Shown piece by piece: positions 29,567 through 39,993 of a stretch of DNA of 64,000 nucleotides; position 1 is the first letter of the stretch, and the number at the start of each line of letters is the position of its first letter. The notes beneath the pieces are model-generated. The model did no database searches, was not told the origin of the DNA, and was given only the letters and a program-made list of their open reading frames with translations. The stretch lies in assembly GCF_020089865.1 (NCBI RefSeq), contig NZ_JAIRBM010000010.1, forward strand, positions 502 through 64,501. Direction: 5' to 3'. Made by a program: the position numbers and the translations under genes. This stretch comes from Microvirga puerhi (GTDB taxonomy: Bacteria > Pseudomonadota > Alphaproteobacteria > Rhizobiales > Beijerinckiaceae).

Positions 29567-30361
29567 TCAGGATACGACGAGCCGTCGGTAGAGATGCCAA
29601 GTGGCGTGCCCGAGGATCGGGATCACCACGGCGAGTCCGAAGAAAAGCGGAATGAAGCCGACGAAGAGAAGCGCGGCCACGATCAGGCCCCACAACGCCA
29701 TGGGGCCGGGATTGGCGCTGACGGCCCGAAGGGATGTCTGCACGGCCGTGGCGGCGCTCACGTTGCGCTCGAGCAGAAGGGGGAAGGACACGATGCTGAT
29801 CGCGAGCACGACGGCGCTGAAGGCGATGCCTACCGCGTTGCCCGCGAGGATGAGCGCCCAGCCCTGGCGAGTGGTCAGAACCTGATGCAGGAATGTCGCG
29901 ACGGAATCAGGCCGGTCGCTGCCGAAGATCGCGAAATACAGCGCCTGGGCGGTGGCAAGCCAGAGGAGCAGGATGACCAGGAGCAGCGTTCCGAGAGCCG
30001 CAATCGAGCCGATCGACGGCGAGCGCAGGATCTCGGAGGTATGGGACAGCGAGAGTGCTTCTCCCTGCTCGCGACGGCGGCTCAATTCGTAAAGTCCAAT
30101 CGCTGCGAAGGGGCCGATCAGGGCAAAGCCCGCGATGAGGGGAAAGAGCAGCGGCAGCACGTTGTTGCCGAAGATGCCGGCCGCGAGAAACAGCCCGAGC
30201 ACGGGATAAATGAGCGCGATGAAAAAGGCATGGGTCGGCATCGCCATGAAATCGTCGACCCCGCGCCGCAGCGCCTCCTTGAGATCCGCCCTGCTGATGG
30301 TGCGGACAGTAGGGCCGACCAGCGCGGAGCCCACGCCGGGAATCGAATCGAGTTTCGCCAT
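29567..30361 (-). CDS. DUF2189 membrane protein
   Basis: A 264-residue integral membrane protein with about six hydrophobic segments. The N-terminal part (ISRADLKEALRRGVDDFMAMPTHAFFIALIYPVLGL) and GPFAAIGLYELSRRREQG are typical of DUF2189. Function unknown. In some bacteria related genes sit near cytochrome c oxidase clusters; nothing of the kind is seen here. Confidence 0.8.
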   Translation of the reverse strand: MAKLDSIPGVGSALVGPTVRTISRADLKEALRRGVDDFMAMPTHAFFIALIYPVLGLFLAAGIFGNNVLPLLFPLIAGFALIGPFAAIGLYELSRRREQGEALSLSHTSEILRSPSIGSIAALGTLLLVILLLWLATAQALYFAIFGSDRPDSVATFLHQVLTTRQGWALILAGNAVGIAFSAVVLAISIVSFPLLLERNVSAATAVQTSLRAVSANPGPMALWGLIVAALLFVGFIPLFFGLAVVIPILGHATWHLYRRLVVS

Positions 30362-30544
30362 GGCCTTAAACCTCCGAAGGGGATGTTCGGACGGTCAGGC
30401 GCCGACGTGGTGCAGTGGGTCTTTGCCCCCCAGAGCCCGCTGACAACGCGGAGCCGCAACCTGCCCATCGACCAGATGAGTGTAGCTGCGCTTTGGGCCC
30501 TTGTCGTGTGGTCCCTTAGAGACACGTCATCCCGCTGCCCTCGC

Positions 30545-31426
30545 TCAACGCTGGCAGCTCGGACAGTAGAAGGTGGAGCGGCCGGCCTGCACGAGGCGCG
30601 TGACCGTGCCTTTGCAGCCCGGCGTGACGCAGGGTTCGCCCTCGCGGTCGTAAACCCGAAACGCATGCTGGAAATAGCCGAGGGAGCCGTCGACCTTGGC
30701 GTGGTCCCGCAGGGTGGAGCCGCCCGCCTCGACGGCCTCGTTCAGGACGTCCCGGATCACCTCCGCCAGGCGATGGGCCTTGGCGGTCGGCTTGCCTTTG
30801 GCGGTCACCAGGGAGCCGGCCGCCGCTTCAGGGTGCAGTCCGGTCCGAAACAGGGCCTCGCAGACATAGATATTGCCGAGGCCGGCGATAAGGCGCTGAT
30901 CGAGGAGCGCGGCCTTGAGCGGCGTCCGCTTGCCCACGAAGAGTTGTGCGATGGTCTCGCCGGAAAGGGCATTGCCGAGGGGTTCGATCCCCATATCCTT
31001 GAAATGGCGGCAGCTCTCGATCTCAGGCCGCGGCACCAGGTCCATGAAGCCGAAGCGGCGCGCGTCGTTGTAGGTGACGGTAAAGCCGTTCGACAGGCAG
31101 AAGACCACGTGGTCATGGGTAGCGAGCGCCCCATGTTCGTGATGGAACGCGCCCGGCTTCACGCGCGGGCCTTCCTGCGCGACGAGAAAGCGGCCCGACA
31201 TGCCGAGATGCATCACCAGAACCTCGCCGGACGACAGATCGGCCAAGAGGTACTTCGCCCGCCGGCCCAGGGCCGTCACTTCCTGTCCCTCGAGCCGGTC
31301 GGCGAACCGCTCCGGAAAGGGAAAGCGCAGATCCGGGCGGCGCTGGATCACCTTGCTCAGTCGCGCTCCCACCATGGCGGGTTCGAGGCCCCTGCGGACC
31401 GTTTCGACTTCGGGGAGTTCGGGCAT
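30545..31426 (-). CDS. mutM: Formamidopyrimidine-DNA glycosylase
   Basis: A 293-residue Fpg enzyme. Pro2-Glu3 of [10 protein letters not shown] is the catalytic N-terminus. The H2TH region ([20 protein letters not shown]) and a C-terminal zinc finger with four cysteines (CVTPGC...CPSC) are intact. It removes 8-oxoguanine and nicks the strand. ATG 31426 is required because Pro2 is the nucleophile; the open frame continues far upstream only as a shadow of ubiE. Divergent from ubiE, a conserved Rhizobiales arrangement. Confidence 0.95.
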   Translation of the reverse strand: MPELPEVETVRRGLEPAMVGARLSKVIQRRPDLRFPFPERFADRLEGQEVTALGRRAKYLLADLSSGEVLVMHLGMSGRFLVAQEGPRVKPGAFHHEHGALATHDHVVFCLSNGFTVTYNDARRFGFMDLVPRPEIESCRHFKDMGIEPLGNALSGETIAQLFVGKRTPLKAALLDQRLIAGLGNIYVCEALFRTGLHPEAAAGSLVTAKGKPTAKAHRLAEVIRDVLNEAVEAGGSTLRDHAKVDGSLGYFQHAFRVYDREGEPCVTPGCKGTVTRLVQAGRSTFYCPSCQR

Positions 31427-31519
31427 CAACCATCTCGCGGCTTCGGGAGGCTCCTTACATAGCCATTCGGGCCCGCTTCCGCTATGGATCGCGGCAAATG
31501 GCGACGAGAGGCGTGAGAG

Positions 31520-32269
31520 ATGACTGACGAAAACACCCATTTCGGCTTCCAGTCCGTACCGCTCGGCGAGAAGCAGGGTCGCGTCAACGAGGTCTTCCAC
31601 TCGGTGGCGGGCCGCTACGATCTCATGAACGACCTCATGTCGGCCGGCCTCCATCGGCTCTGGAAGAACAATCTGGTCGCGATGCTTCGTCCGCCGCGCA
31701 ACCGGCCCTTCCGGCATCTCGATGTGGCGGGAGGCACCGGAGACGTGGCGTTCCGTATCCTCGATGCCGGAGGCCCCCAAACCCATGTCACCGTCCTCGA
31801 TATCAACGGCGAGATGCTCAAGGTCGGTCAGGAAAGGGCTGGCCACGCCTACGAGGGACGGATCGATTTCGTCGAAGCCAACGCGGAATCCCTGCCCTTG
31901 GAAACGGCCGCCTTCGACGCCTACACCATCGCCTTCGGCATCCGGAACGTGCCGCGCATCGATGCGGCCCTGCGGGAGGCCTACCGGGTGCTCAAGCCCG
32001 GGGGGCGTTTCCTCTGCCTCGAATTCTCGAAGGTCGACGTTCCGGGGCTCGACCGGATCTACGATGCCTATTCGTTCAACGTGATTCCACGCCTCGGCCG
32101 GATGGTGACGGGGGACGCCGAGTCCTATCAATATCTCGTCGAGTCGATCCGCCGCTTTCCGCCGCCCGCCGCCTTCGCCCGCATGATCGAGCAGGCCGGT
32201 TTCAAGCGCGTGACCTATCGGCCCCTGACGGCGGGAGTCGTGGCCATTCATTCCGGCTGGAAGATCTGA
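31520..32269 (+). CDS. ubiE: Ubiquinone/menaquinone C-methyltransferase UbiE
   Basis: A 249-residue SAM-dependent methyltransferase. [24 protein letters not shown] and the SAM site [14 protein letters not shown] are diagnostic, as is [24 protein letters not shown]. It C-methylates the benzoquinol ring in ubiquinone synthesis. It is followed after one base by ubiB, so the two form an operon that probably continues through coaBC, dut and the Rrf2 gene. Confidence 0.95.
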   Translation: MTDENTHFGFQSVPLGEKQGRVNEVFHSVAGRYDLMNDLMSAGLHRLWKNNLVAMLRPPRNRPFRHLDVAGGTGDVAFRILDAGGPQTHVTVLDINGEMLKVGQERAGHAYEGRIDFVEANAESLPLETAAFDAYTIAFGIRNVPRIDAALREAYRVLKPGGRFLCLEFSKVDVPGLDRIYDAYSFNVIPRLGRMVTGDAESYQYLVESIRRFPPPAAFARMIEQAGFKRVTYRPLTAGVVAIHSGWKI

Positions 32270-32270
32270 C

Positions 32271-33842
32271 GTGATCGGCAGCCTCGTCCACCTGTTCCGC
32301 AACCTGCGCGCCGGAATCATCCTGGCACGCGAGGGGGCGCTGGCGCTGGTCGATCCCAACGCCCTGCCGCCCGCGGCCCGCCTCGGCCTGCGACTCGCAC
32401 GCCTGATCGAACGACGCCAGGCCGGAGACGGTGCGGCGCGTCTGTCGGCCGCGCTGACCCGCCTCGGTCCGTCCTATGTGAAGTTCGGGCAGTTCCTAGC
32501 GACCCGCCCCGACATCGTGGGAGCGGCTGCGGCGCGCGATCTGGAGAACCTGCAGGACCGCATGCCGCCCTTCCCGCGAGCGGAGGCCGTCCGCACGGTG
32601 GAGCTGGCGCTGGGGAGGCCCGTCGACGAACTCTTCCTCGAATTCAGCGAGCCGATCGCGGCCGCCTCCATCGCACAAGTCCACAAGGCGGCAATCAGGA
32701 CTCCGGAGGGGCCGCTGACGGTCGCCGTGAAGGTCGTGCGCCCTGGCGTGCGCGAAGGTTTCGCCCGCGACCTTCAGGCCATGCGGGCGGCGGCCCGGCT
32801 GTTCGAGCGCCTCGTGCCGGATGCCAAGCGCCTGAAACCTGTCGAGGTGGTCGAGGCGCTTGCACGCTCCGTGGCCGTCGAGATGGATCTGCGCCTCGAG
32901 GCGGCCGCCGTTTCGGAGCTGGCTGAGAACACGAAGGACGATCCCGATTTCCGGGTTCCGAAGCCGGAATGGGATCTGACGGCGCGCGACGTGCTCACCA
33001 ACACCTGGATCGAGGGCATCCGCCTCAACGATATTCCGCGCATCGAGGCTGCCGGTTTCGACCGGGTGGCGCTTGCCCGCACGGTCATTCAGTCCTTCCT
33101 GCGGCATGCCATTCGCGACGGTTTCTTCCACGCGGACATGCATCCGGGCAACCTGTTCGTGGATCCGCAGGGACGTCTCGTCGCGGTGGATTTCGGCATC
33201 ATGGGCCGCCTCGGCATGAAGGAGCGGCGCTTCCTCGCGGAGATCCTGCTGGGCTTCATCCGGCGCGATTATCTTCGCGTCGCGCGGGTCCATTTCGAGG
33301 CAGGATACGTGCCACCTCATCATTCGGTGGAGGATTTCGCGCAGGCGATCCGCGCCATCGGCGAGCCGATCCATGACCGGCGCGCCGATGAAATCTCCAT
33401 GGCGAAACTGCTGACGCTGCTCTTCGAGATCACGGCCCTGTTCGACATGGCGACGCGCATCGAATTGGTGATGCTGCAGAAGACCATGGTGGTGGTGGAG
33501 GGCGTCGCTCGCAATCTCGATCCGCGCCTCGACATGTGGACCACGTCCGAGCCTGTCGTTCGGGAATGGATCGAGCGGCATCTCGGCCCGATCGGACGGA
33601 TCGAGGAGGCGGGATCGGGCCTTGCGACCCTCGCCGGGATCGCCGCCGACCTGCCAGACATGGCGCTTCGCGCCAAGCGGGTTCTGAACCAGATCGAGAA
33701 TGTGACGGCACAGGGCGTTCCCCTGCATGATGATAGCGTCTCCGCCATCGGGCGGGCCGAGGCGCGGGGGAGTCGCTGGACCACGGCAGCCTTGTGGATC
33801 ATTGCGCTGTCGCTGGTGTTCATGGTGGTTCGAGGGGGCTGA
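32271..33842 (+). CDS. ubiB: UbiB-family atypical kinase/ATPase
   Basis: A 523-residue protein with the ADCK/UbiB fold. The KxGQ signature appears as [16 protein letters not shown], and the catalytic region has HADMHPGN and [10 protein letters not shown] hydrophobic segment lies at the C-terminus ([17 protein letters not shown]), anchoring it to the inner membrane. UbiB supports ubiquinone synthesis, probably by ATP-driven lipid handling. It starts with GTG one base after ubiE. Confidence 0.93.
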   Translation: MIGSLVHLFRNLRAGIILAREGALALVDPNALPPAARLGLRLARLIERRQAGDGAARLSAALTRLGPSYVKFGQFLATRPDIVGAAAARDLENLQDRMPPFPRAEAVRTVELALGRPVDELFLEFSEPIAAASIAQVHKAAIRTPEGPLTVAVKVVRPGVREGFARDLQAMRAAARLFERLVPDAKRLKPVEVVEALARSVAVEMDLRLEAAAVSELAENTKDDPDFRVPKPEWDLTARDVLTNTWIEGIRLNDIPRIEAAGFDRVALARTVIQSFLRHAIRDGFFHADMHPGNLFVDPQGRLVAVDFGIMGRLGMKERRFLAEILLGFIRRDYLRVARVHFEAGYVPPHHSVEDFAQAIRAIGEPIHDRRADEISMAKLLTLLFEITALFDMATRIELVMLQKTMVVVEGVARNLDPRLDMWTTSEPVVREWIERHLGPIGRIEEAGSGLATLAGIAADLPDMALRAKRVLNQIENVTAQGVPLHDDSVSAIGRAEARGSRWTTAALWIIALSLVFMVVRGG

Positions 33843-33845
33843 TAC

Positions 33846-35051
33846 ATGGTGCTTGCGGGCAAACGGATCCTTCTCGTCATCGGCGGGGGGATCGCCGCGT
33901 ATAAATCCCTCGACCTGATCCGCCGCCTGCGCGAGCAGGGGGCCTCGGTGCGATGCATACTGACCGCCGGCGCACAACAGTTCATCACGCCGCTGGCGGC
34001 GTCTGCCATATCCGGACAAAGGACGCACACGGATCTCTTCGACCGTGAGGACGAGGCCGATATCGGGCATATTCGATTGGCCCGTGACGCTGATTTCGTG
34101 GTGGTCGCGCCGGCCACTGCCAATCTGATGGCGAAGATGGCGGGAGGGCATGCGGACGATCTCGCCTCGACGGTCCTGCTCGCCACGACCCTGCCGATCC
34201 TGATCGCACCGGCCATGAACGTGCGCATGTGGCTGCATCCGGCAACGCAGCGCAATCTCGACGTTCTCAAGGCGGATGGCATCCGCACCGTCGGACCGAA
34301 CAACGGCGCCATGGCGGAGGCGGAAGTCGGGCCCGGTCGCATGGCGGAGCCGCTCGAAATCGTTGCGGCCGTCGAGGCCTATCTTGCTCCCTCCGGTCCG
34401 CTCGTCGGCAAGCATGTGCTCGTCACGTCTGGGCCGACCCATGAGCCCATCGATCCGGTGCGCTACATCGCCAACCGCTCGTCCGGCAAGCAGGGGCACG
34501 CGATCGCCCGTGCCGCCGCAGCGGCGGGTGCTCGCGTCACGCTGGTGTCCGGTCCTGTCGACCTTCCCGATCCTACCGGCGTCACGATGGTGCGTGTGGA
34601 AAGCGCCCGCGAGATGCTCGATGCGGTCGAAAAGGCATTGCCGGCGGAAATCGGCATCTTTGCCGCGGCAGTCGCGGATTGGCGTGTCGCGAACGCAGGC
34701 GACCAGAAGCTCAAGAAGAATGCCGGCGCCTTGCCGGATCTCAAGCTGACGGAGAATCCGGACATCCTCGCGACCATCGCCCATCGCAATGAGGGTCGCC
34801 CGCCTCTCACTATCGGCTTCGCGGCGGAAACCGAGAACGTGATCGAGCATGCCAAGCAAAAGCTCGCCAAGAAGGGTTGCGATCTCATCGTCGCCAACGA
34901 TGTGTCGATCGGAACCGGCGTGATGGGCGGCGACAGCAACACGGTGCATCTGGTGAGCGCATCGGGTGTCGAGACCTGGCCGACCTTGTCGAAGACCGAG
35001 GTCGCGCAACGGCTCGTCGAACGCCTCGGACAGATGCTGAAGGGCGCATGA
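33846..35051 (+). CDS. coaBC: Bifunctional CoaBC (phosphopantothenoylcysteine synthetase/decarboxylase)
   Basis: A 401-residue fusion. The N-terminal flavoprotein decarboxylase (CoaC, residues 1-185) keeps the catalytic His75 (DIGHIRLA) and Asn125 (PAMN). Position 158, Cys in E. coli, is Glu here ([12 protein letters not shown]). The C-terminal CoaB domain has [17 protein letters not shown] and AAVADWR. The pair makes 4'-phosphopantetheine from phosphopantothenate and cysteine for coenzyme A. The gene overlaps dut by ATGA. Confidence 0.93.
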   Translation: MVLAGKRILLVIGGGIAAYKSLDLIRRLREQGASVRCILTAGAQQFITPLAASAISGQRTHTDLFDREDEADIGHIRLARDADFVVVAPATANLMAKMAGGHADDLASTVLLATTLPILIAPAMNVRMWLHPATQRNLDVLKADGIRTVGPNNGAMAEAEVGPGRMAEPLEIVAAVEAYLAPSGPLVGKHVLVTSGPTHEPIDPVRYIANRSSGKQGHAIARAAAAAGARVTLVSGPVDLPDPTGVTMVRVESAREMLDAVEKALPAEIGIFAAAVADWRVANAGDQKLKKNAGALPDLKLTENPDILATIAHRNEGRPPLTIGFAAETENVIEHAKQKLAKKGCDLIVANDVSIGTGVMGGDSNTVHLVSASGVETWPTLSKTEVAQRLVERLGQMLKGA

Positions 35052-35533
35052 GCATGGCAGGCGATACGACTCATCCGCTTCGCATCCAGCGTCTCAGTCA
35101 TGCCGGTGATTTGCCGCTTCCGCGCTATGAAAGTGCAGATGCAGCCGGAATGGATCTGCTCGCGGCCAATGCCGAGGAGACGCCGATCGTTCTTGCGCCG
35201 CTAGCACGTGCGCTGGTGCCGACCGGGCTCGTGATTCAGCTGGAGTCCGGCTACGAGGCCCAAGTGCGCCCGCGCTCGGGTCTGGCCCTGAAGCACGGCG
35301 TGACGGTGCTCAATGCACCGGGAACGATCGATGCCGATTATCGCGGGGAGGTGCAGGTGCTTCTCGTCAATCTCGGCCAGGAATCCTTCACGGTGACGCG
35401 TGGCCTGCGCATCGCGCAGATGATCGTTGCTCCCGTGACGCGGGTCGAGCCGATTGCTGTAACGGCTGTCGACGAGACCGTCCGTGCGGCCGGCGGCTTC
35501 GGCTCGACGGGACTTCAGGGGAGGGGCAGATGA
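35048..35533 (+). CDS. dut: dUTP diphosphatase
   Basis: A 161-residue trimeric dUTPase with all five motifs: [40 protein letters not shown] and GGFGSTG. It hydrolyses dUTP to dUMP, limiting uracil in DNA and supplying thymidylate synthesis. The ATG lies in the ATGA overlap with coaBC; a longer frame exists but is a coaBC shadow. coaBC-dut adjacency is common in proteobacteria. Confidence 0.95.
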   Translation: MSMAGDTTHPLRIQRLSHAGDLPLPRYESADAAGMDLLAANAEETPIVLAPLARALVPTGLVIQLESGYEAQVRPRSGLALKHGVTVLNAPGTIDADYRGEVQVLLVNLGQESFTVTRGLRIAQMIVAPVTRVEPIAVTAVDETVRAAGGFGSTGLQGRGR

Positions 35534-35979
35534 ACGTTCTTTCCCGCCGATCGCTTCTGGCCATCGCGGCCGTGACGGATATCGCCCTGCATGCCCGGCC
35601 GATGCCGGTCTCCGCGAAGGCTCTGGCGGCACGCCACAAGCTGCCGCCGCGACATCTCGAACCCGTGCTCCAGGCGCTGGTCCGCAACGGTCTTCTCAAA
35701 GGCGTGCGGGGTCCTCGAGGCGGCTATGAACTGGCGCGGGAAAGGCGACGGATCACGGCCGGTGAGATCGTGCGCGTCGCCATGACGGCCTATGAGGATG
35801 AGGGGACTTCGCCTTTGCCGGAATCGCGCCTTGCGGAAACGATCGTCGCGCCGGTCGTGAAAAAGGGCATCGAGGCCTTTCTGACCGAGCTCGACCAGGT
35901 GACCGTCGACGACCTCTGCAAGCAGGCGCAGGTCGAGGAGGCCGTCGATGAGATTCCGGCGGCCGATTTCACGATATAG
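35530..35979 (+). CDS. Rrf2-family transcriptional regulator
   Basis: A 149-residue Rrf2-type winged-helix protein ([43 protein letters not shown]). It has a single Cys (DLCKQ), so it lacks the three-Cys [2Fe-2S] site of IscR. It overlaps dut by ATGA and lies 74 bases before cysK. Rrf2 proteins such as CymR control cysteine synthesis, so regulation of cysK is a reasonable inference, with a candidate site at 35984-36014. Confidence 0.85.
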   Translation: MNVLSRRSLLAIAAVTDIALHARPMPVSAKALAARHKLPPRHLEPVLQALVRNGLLKGVRGPRGGYELARERRRITAGEIVRVAMTAYEDEGTSPLPESRLAETIVAPVVKKGIEAFLTELDQVTVDDLCKQAQVEEAVDEIPAADFTI

Positions 35980-35983
35980 TCTG

Positions 35984-36014
35984 TATAATTAGGAATTTAT
36001 CGACAAATATCGTC
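35984..36014 (+). promoter_or_regulatory. Candidate cysK promoter and operator
   Basis: A perfect -10 hexamer TATAAT (35984-35989) sits 4 bases after the Rrf2 gene stop. Just downstream are two near-identical heptamers, TATCGAC (35998-36004) and TATCGTC (36008-36014), one helical turn apart. No clear -35 element is seen, which would fit a regulated promoter. Confidence 0.4.
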
Positions 36015-36053
36015 AAAAGGGCTAGACATCGCTCACACCTCAAGGAGAGTTCA

Positions 36054-37016
<963 letters not shown>

Positions 37017-37038
37017 AGTCCCTGCCATGGGATACCCG

Positions 37039-37067
37039 AAGGGCGGCCGCGGCCGCCCTTTTCTTTT
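37039..37067 (+). terminator. Intrinsic terminator of cysK
   Basis: An 11-bp perfect palindromic stem (AAGGGCGGCCG with its complement, 37039-37060) followed by TTCTTTT. Confidence 0.9.
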
Positions 37068-37147
37068 GCATTCGCGCCGAAGCGTGGCCAGAACCTAACC
37101 CTTTCCGCCGGGTTGCCCTTGAAACGAGCGCATTCGAGGAGCCCACG

Positions 37148-37441
37148 ATGGCGGACAAACGCACCCCCCATTCCCTGAAAAACCAGACCGCAGATCAGAT
37201 CCGCAACGAGCAGCGCAGCGGCGGCATCGCTGATATGGCGAACAAGGGCCCTGAGGCCAACGCCACCATGCGCAAGGTCTGGGATGAGCCCGGCGGAGAG
37301 GCCTACGCCTATCGCCAATCCATGGGTGGCGCGGGCAACCGGGATGAGGGACATTCCGACCTGACGGCCGCCGAGACACCCGAGACCACGAAACATCTGA
37401 GCGATCCCACCCTCTCGCCGAAGGGCAAGGACAAGGGCTGA
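37148..37441 (+). CDS. Small polar protein, function unknown
   Basis: A 97-residue, highly hydrophilic protein (MADKRTPHSLKNQTADQIRNEQ, then a Gly/Asp/Glu-rich half ending LSPKGKDKG). No signal peptide, membrane segment or cysteine is seen, and most of it looks disordered. It is the first of three small polar genes in a row on this strand. Composition recalls stress or desiccation hydrophilins, but I see no defining motif. Confidence 0.6.
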   Translation: MADKRTPHSLKNQTADQIRNEQRSGGIADMANKGPEANATMRKVWDEPGGEAYAYRQSMGGAGNRDEGHSDLTAAETPETTKHLSDPTLSPKGKDKG

Positions 37442-37510
37442 GCCTGTCGAAACGGCAGCCAGCCCAAGGCGATGGAGTCGCTCTGACGGCATGCGATCAA
37501 GGAGACTTTC

Positions 37511-37765
37511 ATGGGCGATGCCAGCTACAGCAAAAATGACCAGCAGGCTCCCAAGCAGCAGCCTCAATCGGCAGAGCGTCCGGATCCCAAGGCGACCGGT
37601 CAGACCCCGAAAGCGACCCAGGACAGGAGACGCCCCGCCGGCGCGGATCTGCCGGCCGCGGGACCCCACGCAAAACCTGAACTGATGAATGATGAGGGCA
37701 CGCCGGGTGCGGGCACCCTGCCCGAAGCGGGCAGACGCGACGCAACCGATTCCACCAGCGGCTGA
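37511..37765 (+). CDS. Small Pro/Gln-rich disordered protein, function unknown
   Basis: An 84-residue protein rich in Gln, Pro, Lys and Asp, with no hydrophobic core and no cysteine. A good AAGGAG lies 8-10 bases before the ATG, which supports it being translated. It ends 10 bases before the next small gene. Confidence 0.5.
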   Translation: MGDASYSKNDQQAPKQQPQSAERPDPKATGQTPKATQDRRRPAGADLPAAGPHAKPELMNDEGTPGAGTLPEAGRRDATDSTSG

Positions 37766-37775
37766 GGAGCTGATC

Positions 37776-37940
37776 ATGAGCCGGTCTGATAGGAAACGCA
37801 GCCAGGCGACCGAGGCCGACATCAATGCGCCGCGTCTTACGCCGCAGGGCCGGACGGATCCCGACGCCAGAGGCGAAGACTCCACGAGCACATCGGGAAA
37901 GGGTGCCAAGAAGGGGCAAAGCGACAAGGCTGAAGGATAG
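37776..37940 (+). CDS. Very small polar protein, function unknown
   Basis: A 54-residue Arg/Lys/Asp/Ser-rich protein (MSRSDRKRSQATEADINAPRL, then a Ser/Lys/Gly tail). GAGGAG is 6 bases before the ATG. An in-frame ATG at 37689 exists but lies inside the previous gene and lacks such a site. It is the third of the tandem small polar genes. Confidence 0.5.
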   Translation: MSRSDRKRSQATEADINAPRLTPQGRTDPDARGEDSTSTSGKGAKKGQSDKAEG

Positions 37941-38036
37941 TCCCATCGCGGGAGCAGCGGAGCAGGATTCGGGTGGGCGCGGGCGGCACGACCGCCCATA
38001 GACCTGGACGAATACGAACGGTTCCAGGTCTTCGCC

Positions 38037-39269
38037 ATGTCCTCCTCCTTGCCTTCCTCTTTTCGGGCTCTCGCCTGGTCGAATGTTGCGGCGCAGTCCG
38101 CAGAACAGATCGGACTTGCAGCCGCTCCCCTCATCGCGGTCCTGGCCCTAGGGGCCGGTCCCGGTGAAACCGGCATGCTCGCCGCCGTTCAGACCTTGCC
38201 GTTTCTGCTTCTGTCCTTTCCGGCCGGCATTATGGCTGATCGCATGCCGCGCCGGATTCTGATGGCTGCAGCGGAAGCTTTTCGGGCCGTGGCGCTTCTG
38301 AGCCTGCCGCTTCTGGCGATGCTCGCCCTCCTCTCGATCCCGATGCTCGCGATCCTCGGTTTCGCAGCGGCAACCGGCACCGTCGTGTTCAGCGTTGCCG
38401 CGCCCGCGCTTGTGCCGTCGCTTGTGCCGCGCGATCTGCTAGCGCGGGCCAACGGACAGCTCGAATTGGCGCGCAGCGTGGCCTATGCGGCGGGGCCAGC
38501 GCTGGCGGGAAGCCTCGTCGGCTGGTTCGGAGCATCGCAGACCTTCGCCCTGGCGGCCGCTCTCTCGATCCTGGCCGTTCTGTGCCTGATCCGCGTTCCC
38601 GAAGCGCCGCGCAGTCGCCCGGCCCAGCCTCATATCTGGCGCGACCTCAAGGAGGTCGCCGCCTTCGCCTGGAACCACCCGCACCTGCGGCCCATCCTGC
38701 TCACGGCAGTGGCCTGGAACCTGGCCTGGTTCGTGCTGCAGGCAGCCTATGTCCCCTATGCAGTCCATGTGCTCGGCCTGACGGCGTCCGGGATCGGCAC
38801 CTCGATGGCCACCTACGGGATCGGCATGATCGTCGGCGCGTTGCTGGCTCCCCGGCTCGTGGGGCGCCTCACCTTCGGGGCGGCCATCCTGGTCGGGCCT
38901 CTGGTCTCTGTCGCTGCCGCCTTTGCCATGGCCGGGACCATATGGGTGCCGTCCGGCTTCCTTGCCGCGCTCTCGTTCTTTCTGTTCGGTGCCGGCCCAA
39001 TTCTGTGGACGATCAGCCAGACGACGCTTCGACAGACCGTGACTCCGATAGCGCTTCTCGGCCGCGTCTCGGCCCTGGTGATGACGGCGACGGCCGGAGC
39101 CCGCCCGATCGGCGCGGTGCTTGGTGGTGCCATCGGAGCCGCCTTCGGGCTTCAGGCCTGCATCGCCGTCGCGGCCATCGGCTTCGTGATCCAGCTCCTG
39201 ATCATCGCGTCTTCGCCCGTGTCGAAGCTCGCAGCCCTGCCAGAGCCCATTGCGGAGCCGGTGATGTGA
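38037..39269 (+). CDS. MFS transporter (EntS-like MFS_3 group)
   Basis: A 410-residue major facilitator with about twelve hydrophobic segments. The loop between segments 2 and 3 reads GIMADRMPRR, the MFS motif A variant. The general layout is that of the enterobactin-exporter-like MFS_3 group. Substrate unknown; export of a small molecule is likely. It converges with the GST gene, 7 bases apart. Confidence 0.8.
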   Translation: MSSSLPSSFRALAWSNVAAQSAEQIGLAAAPLIAVLALGAGPGETGMLAAVQTLPFLLLSFPAGIMADRMPRRILMAAAEAFRAVALLSLPLLAMLALLSIPMLAILGFAAATGTVVFSVAAPALVPSLVPRDLLARANGQLELARSVAYAAGPALAGSLVGWFGASQTFALAAALSILAVLCLIRVPEAPRSRPAQPHIWRDLKEVAAFAWNHPHLRPILLTAVAWNLAWFVLQAAYVPYAVHVLGLTASGIGTSMATYGIGMIVGALLAPRLVGRLTFGAAILVGPLVSVAAAFAMAGTIWVPSGFLAALSFFLFGAGPILWTISQTTLRQTVTPIALLGRVSALVMTATAGARPIGAVLGGAIGAAFGLQACIAVAAIGFVIQLLIIASSPVSKLAALPEPIAEPVM

Positions 39270-39276
39270 GCGCTCC

Positions 39277-39900
39277 TCAGGGACCGCCGTCCCTTCCGTA
39301 TTGCCGAAAGCCGTCCCGCAAGCACAGAAGGTCGTAGTAGCGTTCGACCGACGGCAAGGTGGGGCGGTCGAGCGGAATGCTCTTCCAACGATGGACCGAC
39401 AGGCCGATGACGATGTCGGCGCAGGTGAAGTGGCTCCCGGCGATATAGCTCCGAGTCTTGTCCAGCTCGCGATCCAGGATCTGGACCATGCGGCAGAACT
39501 GTTCCCACGAGGACGCCACCTGCATGGCATCCTGGAACTGGGGATTGTTGTGAACCGTGGCCTGGAAAACGTAGCGCCAGGAATTGTTGAAGTCCGAACC
39601 CTGCCAATCCATCCACTTTTCGATCTGCGCCCGCTCCGCCGGATGGGACGGAAGCAGATCGTGCCGTCTCTCGCGTCCCGCGAGATAGCGGACGATGCTG
39701 TTCGATTCCCAGAAGATTTGACCCGCATCCTCAAGGACCGGGATCATGCCTATCGGATTGAGCGCGATGAACTCCGGATCCGTAACCGGACGCGTCCCAC
39801 CGCCCCAGTCGATCCGCTCGAAGGGGAGGCCCAGCTCCACGCAGGTCCAGAGCACCTTCCGGACATTGATCGAGCCCTTGTAGCCATGGATCTTCAGCAT
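39277..39900 (-). CDS. Glutathione S-transferase family protein
   Basis: A 207-residue GST. The N-terminal thioredoxin-like domain has MLKIHGYKGSINVRKVLWTC and the cis-Pro segment GMIPVLED followed by ESNSIVRYLA for glutathione binding. The C-terminal helical domain has the YIAGSHFTCADIVIG capping motif. Substrate unknown. The gene lies between two convergent or terminated units and has its own promoter, probably within 39901-39950. Confidence 0.88.
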   Translation of the reverse strand: MLKIHGYKGSINVRKVLWTCVELGLPFERIDWGGGTRPVTDPEFIALNPIGMIPVLEDAGQIFWESNSIVRYLAGRERRHDLLPSHPAERAQIEKWMDWQGSDFNNSWRYVFQATVHNNPQFQDAMQVASSWEQFCRMVQILDRELDKTRSYIAGSHFTCADIVIGLSVHRWKSIPLDRPTLPSVERYYDLLCLRDGFRQYGRDGGP

Positions 39901-39944
39901 GACGTGCCCAGCATTCTTAAAGCGACGGATGGCATCCGCTTACG

Positions 39945-39974
39945 AAAAAGGCCGCATTCAATGCGGCCTTTTCA
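39945..39974 (-). terminator. Intrinsic terminator of typA
   Basis: AAGGCCGCAT (39948-39957) and ATGCGGCCTT (39961-39970) form a 10-bp stem with a 3-nt loop; T residues follow on the minus strand. Confidence 0.85.
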
Positions 39975-39993
39975 TCTTGCAGGAAAGTTCGGA

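Noticed and set aside
31427..32359. N-terminal extension of mutM
   Set aside because: The enzyme needs Pro2 as free N-terminal nucleophile; the extension is the antisense of ubiE.
32496..35009. Long minus-strand open frame across ubiB and coaBC
   Set aside because: It spans two clear genes on the other strand and its translation is rich in His, Arg and Asp without any domain, as expected for an antisense frame in GC-rich DNA.
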